The translations under genes were made by a program, and so were the position numbers. The notes under the pieces were generated by a model. That model did no database searches and was not told the DNA's origin. It saw only the letters and a list, made by a program, of their open reading frames with translations. From Solanum dulcamara (lineage: Eukaryota; Streptophyta; Magnoliopsida; Solanales; Solanaceae): DNA of 64,000 nucleotides. The stretch is from contig NC_077241.1 of NCBI RefSeq assembly GCF_947179165.1, forward strand, positions 30,561,246-30,625,245, written 5' to 3'. Below are positions 56,651 through 64,000 of this stretch, piece after piece (within the stretch, counting starts at the first letter, position 1; every line of letters begins with the position of its first letter).

Positions 56651-59600
56651 TATCATGACCCAACCCCATAGGCCGCAACTGGGGTCCGACGTGGACCCCT
56701 CGTATATATATCTATCAGCTGTGGTCATATCGAATTATAAATATACAATATATATAAATTAAGTGTAGTCAAACCGGACTACAATGACATGATACGTACA
56801 TGAGAACCCTCATGGGTCATAATATTTCGTGTATCTATAGCCTCTTTCATTCGTATCATAATATGAAAGGCATGCTAGCCGACAAGGCTGCCACAATATA
56901 ATAACATATATCATACATCATGTAGACCCAGCTGAATCAAACTGACATACACAACCTACATATACATGTCTGCAGACCTCTAAAAATATTAACGACAACA
57001 TATGGTGGGGCAGGGCCCCCGCCGTACCCCTGAATAGACAAAAAAAATTTATACATCAATGAATAGTATCAAAAACTAGTCTCCGATTCAATAGAGCCTC
57101 TTCCAACTGAGCTGTATGGAATCCTAAGCTGACGGACTCCCAAAACCTGTATCTGTACCTGCGAGCATGAAACGCAGCCCCCTACCCCCTCTCCCCCCTG
57201 AGAAAAGGGGGTCAGTACGACATATGTACTGAGTATGTAAAACGTAACATAACACAACTAGAAGTATATCTGAAATAAAGAAGCAGGGGAAGAAATTATC
57301 AAATTAGAAGCCTGTATCTGTACTCTGTGAATTACAAAAGCATGCATGCTCATATCATACCATATAGCCAGCCCTTTTAGGGGTCTATTGAATCATATCT
57401 GTAAAACCATCATGGCCCTACTGCCATCACCTCCTTATTACAACACATCATCATATATATACATATGTACCCGGCCCTCTAGTAAGGAGCTCGGTGGACA
57501 ATGCAGTGAATTATGCACGATAACGTACCTGGGCCAGGACTCGATAAAAGAAGGGTTACAGTATACACGAGTAGAGTAGTGCGTAACTATATATAATTTA
57601 AATCATTATGAGAGACTCGACAAAATAAGAAAGTTAAGCTTTTGGTTGAGGACCCGAGTAGCGGTGTAGTCATCTCGAGTGTCCTCTGAATGCCATTATG
57701 GGCTGCCTCAAAAGTAATCTCGGGGACCCTAGAAATGTATTAACATAGGGCCAAATCATTTATGGAATCAAAAACACTTAGTCTCGTATAGTCTTTAAGA
57801 CTTAGAGCTTGTAGATTGGTACCTCTTTAACATATAGAAGTTTCTAGGGAAATAGTTCAACTACTATCAGATTTCGACATTCAAAAGTAAATAGGAGATG
57901 TTAAGAATGGAGGTACTCCATATCTCACATCATATTTAATTTACAACTAAGATATGCCAGAAAAGAAAGAGAGTAAACTCTATATAGTCTGTACTTTCCT
58001 TCAGGTGGTCTTTATATACATATCTTGTACCCGGCCTATCCTGGGGCTCGATGAACAACTATGACATCATAATCTCATTTTCATACCAAGTACAAATCAA
58101 GAGAAAGGAAAGATAGTTTCTCATACACTACTCTTTAGCACCTAGAAGCCTTAACAGGCAAAGCTCAATTCTTGTAGAGGTGTCCACACCTAACTGTAGT
58201 TAGGGATTATGAGGCGCACCTGGAGTTCAGAGAATGGAATTATCCCCACATTCCACATATAATTCACTTAAGGCTAAGACTTTCCAAAATAAAAGAAAGA
58301 TAGTTGTACGTACTTATACCAAAATTGCCAAGAGAAAGCTTTACATACCTCGTACGAGTTACTCTTTGTCATGTTCGCCTCATCATCCTTTGAACCTATT
58401 CAACATGGAAGTAATATGAATATCAACCACTCTGGACTTTCCATCACCTTCAGTTGCACCTTAGTATTCATGGAATCTATTCCCTTGTTCGTTTCCTCAA
58501 CTAGTCCTTTAATTAGTTAAGGCGTTAACGGAAATTGGGCAGCACCTCCCCTATAACGTGCCCTATTTAAATTTCCAATCACACCCCTAATAGCAACAGC
58601 CAACCAAAAACAACAACCTGCAACATATATAAAAGTAATTCACACTAATATTACACAATACAAACCCCAAACAACTCACTCAAAACTATCAAAACGTGAA
58701 TTCTGGACAGCTTACTATCTTCCATTGTCGCTTCATTTCGAAGGGGTACTTGAGGGAAACAGGATTTATGTCCTCCATTAAAGTTATATATATGTGTCTT
58801 AGGGTCGTATACAATTTTGAATCACCCCTACATCAATTCTGTACAAAAGGATATGCCCAAATTACAAACAGAAGTCCGTGTAAGATTCCAAAAACCAAAA
58901 GCTGGGCAGTACCTCCTCTATACTTCATCACCCTTTTTCGAGAAGAGAAAAGCAAAACTAGATTTTATAGGCTAAATGAAAGTTATAAACCTATTAAATA
59001 CCTTTCCAAAAAATATTGAATCATTCTAAACTAAGCTGTACACAAGAAGTTATACCAATATTACTAACAACAGTCCCTTCCAAAAATGGGTTTGTTAACT
59101 AGTTCTTAACATTTTCTCTCTTTGTTCTTTCAACTTCCTTTCAAGTTCTAAGTTGAAGAATTAATTCCGTATACATCGTAAAATACATATATACATATCC
59201 ATGTGGTTGAGGAACACCGTAGATAATTAATTCATGGAGGAAAATTGGAAAACTCACCTTGAACTTTTCAAACCATGGCTGCCTCTTTCTCTCACGTTTT
59301 CTCTCTTATTCTTGGCTGAGTTTTGGATGAATAATGAAGTACTTAGTCACATATTACACATATATAGGGTGGCTTTGGAGGTGACATGTGTCAGCCTCAT
59401 AAGGTGACACGTGTCTAGCCCTTATTGGGCCACATATGCATGCTGCCAATAGGGTGCTTCCACATGGCAGTAGGGTCCAACTCCCCCAAGTAGGTGGGTC
59501 ACCTACTTGACCCCAAGCAGGTGGGTCACCTACTTGACCCCAAGCAGGTGGGTCACCAGCTTGCTTGAGGTGCTGCCACATTTCGCCTTTTTCTCTTCCT

Positions 59601-59917
59601 CGTGGGTTCGTAATCTCGTCTTATTTTAAGAACCCATGTAACCCTTGCTACGTAGGCTTGGTATGTCCTTAAGTAGCTCAAGTGTATAAGACTTCTTAAA
59701 TAGTAGGTTACGCAGGTAAATCGAGTCCTACAACTCATTTCTTGGCCTTTAATTCCTTTCGGATTTCTTATGACTCTATTTCCAACCTTCTCTCTGACGG
59801 GGTATCACACTCTTCTTTCCTTGGAGTCATTTGATGGTGTCATAGATTATCCGACTCACATGCTCACTTCTAAGAAGCTTAAGAACTATTTCGAGCTCAA
59901 CAGTGTGGGGTGTAACA
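56651..59917 (-). mobile_element. 3' LTR of element F (complete)
   Basis: Plus reading TATCATGACCCAACCCCATAGG to CAGTGTGGGGTGTAACA. The hairpin pair at about 57195-57235 has an expanded C run (about 57177-57200). Promoter block with three AAGTAGGTGGGTCACC-type repeats at 59485-59560. Confidence 0.92.
59485..59560. repeat. 27-bp palindromic tandem repeat in F LTR
   Basis: Units AAG(T/C)AGGTGGGTCACC followed by TACTTGACCCC, repeated nearly three times. Each unit can fold on itself (AAGTAGGTG with CACCTACTT). Other LTRs have one to three units, so the number varies. Confidence 0.8.
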
Positions 59918-59932
59918 TCCTTCCCCCTTTAG
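59918..59932 (-). promoter_or_regulatory. Polypurine tract of element F
   Basis: Minus strand CTAAAGGGGGAAGGA next to the LTR start at 59917. Confidence 0.9.
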
Positions 59933-60159
59933 AACATTTGTCCCCGAATGTTAACAAAAACTTCCCTTAGCACCTTATAAAAATCGTAGGGAGATTCTTT
60001 ACTATTTCCATAAAACATACTTCTATCCAAGTACTTAATATACGAGTTTCAGGAGTTGGGGTTACCTGTAAACATCGGGAATGGGTATGAATACTTATGT
60101 TTTATGTCCTCTTCAATTTCTCAGGTCATCCCCTTTTCTTGTTTTGGTTTTGCCACAGT

Positions 60160-60480
60160 ATCTTGATGGGAGGTACGTCTTTAGTCTACAATCTTCCAAT
60201 TTGCCGATCTAAGATGGCGATAGGTTGTTCCTCACAGGATTCCATTTCCTGGACATCATCTATGAAACATACCCTAGGTGGCTCATCAGTACCCTTGTGA
60301 AGAATCCCTATCTGATGGATTGGGCGTATAGTTTCCAAATAAGGTGGTAAGCTCAACTCACCGGCCACTTTGCCCACCTTACGAGCAACTTGATATAGTC
60401 TAATATATTTTGGGTTAAGTCTCTTTTTCTGGGTGACCTTGTTATGAACATCTAATCATCAATTTGAACTATGTATGTCG
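60160..60480 (-). pseudogene. Integrase C-terminal remnant (element F)
   Basis: Frame 60186-60377 reads MGKVAGELSLPPYLETIRPI, HQIGILHKGTDEPPRVC, FIDDVQEMESCEEQPIAILD, RQIGRL: GPY/F-distal part and start of the chromodomain-like tail. The N-terminal side is closed by stops. Confidence 0.7.
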
Positions 60481-60839
60481 ATGTCGATTATCTGTATATC
60501 ATTTCTGCCGACTATGGGCTTCTAGTTAATAGCTTGCTTAATCATGTCGAGGCCTTTTTAGCTTAGTCTTTCTAACATCGACCCATCCAATAAGGGACTT
60601 ACACGTCCTGCTCTACCAGTCTTGTACGGGGCCATTGGGATACTAAAGTAGTAATTATTATTATAGGTAACTTGATAAGTGATGGATAATTATCCTAGCT
60701 ACCTTTGAAGTTAACAACACCAGCTCATGACATATCTTCTAACATTTAAATGGTATGCTTTAGCCTGTTCATCAGGTTTGAGGGTAAAGTAGTGTATGAA
60801 CACTTATGGTCTTCCCAAATTTTTCGTGGACTGATTCTC

Positions 60840-61290
60840 AGTGGTTAACTGTAACTTGGGCTCCTTCATATGGGATAATAGCTATGGAGACTCCGTAATG
60901 TCCTACCACTCTTTTCCCCATAATTTTACACTTTTTCGGCTGAGTAGGTAGCCTTTGATTGAAGGAGAATGGGCTAATATCGTTAATCCACAAGTAACAT
61001 TCCCTCCAGAGTCATCTGGCGCTGGAGTGTGAAGTGAGTCTTGTAGCCCTGGTCATATTGTAGGATTTTTGACCTCGCGTATTACTTCCTGTCTTCTGTA
61101 AGTTACATCACCGGTACCCTTACCTTTTGGGTTTTGCTTTTTTTTTCCGCCCTAAGAGTTAGCTACTAAGTGGTGTCGAAATTCCCTCGCCCACTAGCCC
61201 GTATAGTCATTCTGTGGTTTGCCTCTCATTAACTGGTACTATGTTGAAGAACTGTGGCATTCAAGTGCATCGTCAGATAACAATTAGCTA
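60840..61290 (-). pseudogene. Degenerate integrase core segment (element F)
   Basis: The plus-strand text TGGGCTCCTTCATATGGGAT at 60859 aligns with TGGGCTCCCCTATCTGAGAT of element III (21757), the antisense of the block holding the second catalytic Asp. The upstream core lies near 60960-61010. All frames are closed. The 5S-derived segment follows at 61404. Confidence 0.5.
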
Positions 61291-61403
61291 ATCCTTTTTT
61301 TCTTGCTTAAGTCCTTTTTACAATACCCTCAACGTAATGTATAGTACTCCAGGAACATAATCTTATGTCGTTTCTCCGCCGCTAGTTAAGATTCTTCTAT
61401 CTC

Positions 61404-61520
61404 GCGCGACCACATCTGCATTGTCGCACTAAATTCCACCAGAATTTAGAAGTTAAGCGTGCTTGGATGAAAGAAATAGTGGGATGGGTGACCTCCTTGG
61501 GAAGTCCTCATGTTGCGTTT
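61404..61520 (+). pseudogene. 5S rRNA-derived segment, copy D (antisense to element F)
   Basis: Plus strand: GCGCGACCACATCTGCATTG, CACTAAATTCCACCAGAATT, AGAAGTTAAGCGTGCTTGGA (box A), ATGAAAGAAATAGTGGGATG (intermediate element) and GGTGACCTCCTTGGGAAGTC (box C), ending CTCATGTTGCGTTTC. Box A and box C are almost unchanged from plant 5S genes, while the first 40 bases have drifted. Upstream flank CTAGTTAAGATTCTTCTATC matches copies A and B. A working 5S rRNA is unlikely, but transcription-factor binding to the internal promoter is conceivable. Confidence 0.9.
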
Positions 61521-61579
61521 CATCTTAGCGTCGTCTCACTAGTCTTTATGTATTGCCTTGCCCTTTCCTCTGTTATCTT

Positions 61580-61850
61580 CCAACCTGTATAAAGGTAGAT
61601 CTTTAGTTCCACTACGACCATGTCCCTTTTTGGTCATTTTGGTTTAAATCCTTCTATTGTATTCACCCCTTTTTGTACGCACCCATTCATTAGGGTTGGC
61701 TACTGAGTAGCGCTAAAGTTTGTTCATATAGTGCCCTTTGAGCCATTTTGAGTTTTGTCTATCATTAGCTGGCATAGTTTTAAAGGAATTTGACATATAA
61801 GCTTGCCAATCCTAAAGTAACCAGCTAGTCCTGTCCTTCTTATTTAAACC
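61580..61850 (-). pseudogene. Second degenerate integrase zinc-finger segment (element F)
   Basis: The minus strand contains GGACTAGCTGGTTACTTTAG and TGGCAAGCTTATATGTCAAA, matching the segment of G at 49289-49531 and of II at 8760-9000. Here it lies upstream of the 5S-derived segment in element order, showing again that the integrase region is duplicated in the LARD-like members. Confidence 0.4.
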
Positions 61851-63046
61851 ATTTCACAATTTTTCCTTACCCCCACTTGTAACCTTCTTGACACATTCTC
61901 GTGTCATTCTTTATCCTTACTAGAATATGACAGAGTGCGAGAAATGCCTTGTCTCACTTCTTTCTATTTCCTTATTTACTCCTTGCTCATCTTATCTCCT
62001 ACCATAGGAGTCTTGCTATTTCTTTTCCTTAGTTATTTATCTATCGCAATATCACTTGCGACCAACTCTACAGGCAATATTTGCCTTTTGATCTAGCATG
62101 CTGTCATTATCCTTCGCAGTGTCCCTTGAGTTATTCGATATCCTTTCATTGCTATATTCTTTTGCTTTTATACGCACCCACCTTCTAGTGTTATACCGTT
62201 CAGGGTCTCATCAAAACTTCTTAACCCTGTCTTACATACCATTCTGACTTTTATCCAATTATTGGTGGCTTCCACATCTTTCTAGCTTTGTTCAGCAAGG
62301 GATCTTATTGAAGTTTAACCATCAATCTCAAGCATGTTGTCACATCAATTGTCTCCATCTTACCCTTGTAGTTCTCTCACTTGCTTCCACCTCTTTAGAG
62401 GGTACTTATACCTTTATCCGCTTATACCTTGCTCTATGTCTCTATGCCCAATTTAAAATTCGTCCAGTCGCCTTCTTCAGTCTACTTGGTACTGTATCAT
62501 GTCCGCGTCTGTCTGCATTTTTTTTTGCCAACCTGATTATCCATGTATGGAACCTTGGCTAAATTATGAAGCGTCAAGAACCTTTTTCATACATAGTGCG
62601 ACACCTTATCTAATAATCTGTACTTGAGTAATGGGACCCATGGAACAACTAGTCCAAGGTCACATTCTACTCGTCTTTATAAAAATTTAATATACACTTG
62701 TAGCCATTCTAAATTTTCTTTTAACTAGGCAACATTTGTATTCCGGCATTCATTATCCCATGTTCTCTTGGAGTAGTGGCTTTCCCAACCTATATCCTTT
62801 GTTTCTTAAGATGAATGGAAGCTGCACCTTTTATTCCTTAGGGTGATGTAGGTTACACCAATTATTCCTTAAGTTTGCCATCCTCGTCCCTTAAGGGTTC
62901 CACTATTTTCAAGGCGACGTTGTGTATCCGCGTCATTCCTTTATATCTTAAGTGTCTTGTAGCCTCATGTTTATAGATGTGGTGCGCAACACATCGATAC
63001 ACAAGATTCTACTAGACACGGTCTATAGATAATCCAAGGATGAACT
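61851..63046 (-). mobile_element. Upstream internal region of element F
   Basis: No readable product. 62391-62420 (minus: GTACCCTCTAAAGAGGTGG) is a broken form of the internal polypurine-like tract. 62060-62560 aligns with element II 7070-7560. The ~100 bases beside the PBS are leader sequence (TAGCCTCATGTTTATAGATG, plus text), but the CCCTGTGTGGC motif block is missing, so part of the leader module is deleted. Confidence 0.6.
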
Positions 63047-63058
63047 GCTCTGATACCA
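63047..63058 (-). promoter_or_regulatory. Primer-binding site, initiator tRNA-Met type (element F)
   Basis: Minus strand TGGTATCAGAGC, a perfect iMet PBS, 4 bases inside the LTR end at 63063. Confidence 0.92.
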
Positions 63059-63062
63059 CCTC

Positions 63063-63732
63063 TGTCACAACCCAACCCCGTAGGCCACAACTGGGGTCCG
63101 ACTTGGACCCCCCGTATACATATGTATCAGCTGTGGTCATATCGAATCGTAAATATGCAATACATATAAATCAAGTGTAGTCAAACTGGACTACAATGAC
63201 ATGATACGTACATGAGAACCCCCATGGGTCATAATATTTCGTGTATCTATAGCCTCTTTCATTCGTATCATAATATGAAAGGCATGCTAGCCGACAAGGC
63301 TGCCACAATATAATAACATATATCATACATCATGTAGACCCAGCTGAATCAAACTGACATACACAACCTACATATACATGTCTGCAGACCTCTAAAAATA
63401 TTAACGACAACATATGGTGGGGCGGGGCCCCCGCCGTACCTCTGAATAGATAAAACAATTTTATACATCAGTGGACAGTATCAAAAACTAGGCTCCGATT
63501 CAATGGAGCCTCTTCCAGCAGAGCTGTGTGGAATCCTAAGCTGACGGACTCCCAAAACCTGTATCTGTACCTACGGACATGAAATACAGCCCCTCCCCTC
63601 CCCGAGAAAAGGGGGTCAGTACGATATATGTACTGACTATGTAAAACGTAACATAACACAACTGGAAGTATATCCGAAATAAAGAAGCAAGGGAATAAAT
63701 TATCAAATTAGAAGCCTGTACCTGTACTCTAT
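63063..63732 (-). mobile_element. 5' LTR of element F (first part)
   Basis: TGTCACAACCCAACCCCGTAGG onward, nearly the same as 56651-57328. Interrupted after GTACTCTAT by another LTR at 63733. Confidence 0.9.
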
Positions 63733-64000
63733 TGTCACGACTCAACCCCGTAGGCCGCGATTGGGGTCCGACCAGGACCCCATATACCCACCTATCAGTT
63801 GTAGTCAAAGTGAACCATGAACAAGGTGATACTACTCACACAAAACCCCAATGAGTTAAAACATTTTTGCGTACGTATGGCCTCCTTCACTCATCTCATA
63901 ACACATAAGGGCATGCAAGCCGACAAGGCTGTTATAACAAAAAAACATTCACAACATGCCGTATAGGCACAATCAAAACGAATTCACAAGCAATCCACAT
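63733..64000 (-). mobile_element. Minus LTR inserted in element F 5' LTR (runs off window)
   Basis: Starts TGTCACGACTCAACCCCGTAGG. The 5 bases before it, TCTAT (63728-63732), are the expected left target-site copy. Whether it is a solo LTR or a full element cannot be seen. Confidence 0.88.

Larger units (their letters stand above)
56651..63732 (-). mobile_element. Element F: minus-strand LARD-like element with both LTRs
   Basis: 3' LTR (56651-59917, 3,267 bp), PPT (59918-59932), internal region (59918-63062, 3.1 kb), PBS (63047-63058) and 5' LTR (from 63063, split at 63733). It is inserted into the LTR of element E, with TCCCT as the presumed target-site copy on the left. The two LTRs look about 96% identical by eye over the ~670 shared bases. 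The internal region keeps only degenerate integrase and a 5S-derived segment; gag, protease and RT are not recognisable. Confidence 0.88.

Noticed and set aside
61404..61520. Functional 5S rRNA gene
   Set aside because: The 5' third and several stem positions have drifted, there is no T-run terminator directly after it, and it is embedded in a retroelement. Kept as a derived segment only.

Overview
The window looks like nuclear DNA of a flowering plant (a eudicot by general character), from a gene-poor, retrotransposon-packed and probably pericentromeric region. I found no credible host gene, tRNA, CRISPR array or bacterial feature. Almost all bases can be assigned to one family of very long-LTR Ty3/gypsy elements. 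Its LTRs start TGTTACACCCC and end GGGTTGGGTCGTGACA, its primer-binding site is complementary to initiator tRNA-Met (TGGTATCAGAGC), and its polypurine tract is AAAGGGGGGAAGGA. The gag zinc knuckles, the order integrase-then-chromodomain-like tail and the 2.8-4.2 kb LTRs fit the Tekay/Del chromovirus clade. Both coding-type and largely degenerate (LARD-like) members are present. The species cannot be named from this sequence.

Layout: 1-4270 element I (minus; gag remnant, 5S-derived segment). 4271-12843 element II (plus; LARD-like, 2.78 kb 3' LTR). 12844-16260 minus LTR and integrase fragments, one unexplained stretch and a small plus LTR fragment. 16261-25449 element III (minus; the most recognisable gag-pol), whose 3' LTR is split by plus solo LTR M (16499-20213, TSD CACAT/CACGT). 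25450-45073 remains of plus element H, invaded by minus solo LTR J (TSD GATAC), itself invaded by minus solo LTR K (TSD TACGT). The J/K nest was then tandemly duplicated with a 6,791-bp period (two full units plus a truncated one). 43299-45418 carries a second, 1,060-bp tandem duplication. 45074-49671 element G (minus). 49672-56650 element E (plus). 56651-63732 element F (minus, the youngest looking, inserted in E's LTR). 63733-64000 is another minus LTR that runs off the end.

The least expected observation is a 5S rRNA-derived segment of about 120 bp inside the internal region of four elements (I, II, E, F). In three it lies antisense, in the same flanking context. In the fourth it is sense and in a different context. 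Its internal promoter region is best kept in F. Other signals shared between copies are a hairpin pair in the 3' half of every LTR, palindromic G-box clusters beside a TATA box, repeated splice-donor-like AGGTAAGT sites, an internal second polypurine-like tract, and a duplicated integrase segment in the LARD-like internal regions.

All identifications were made by reading the sequence. Identities are visual estimates, and all boundaries inside fragments are approximate to a few bases unless a TSD or PBS/PPT fixes them.
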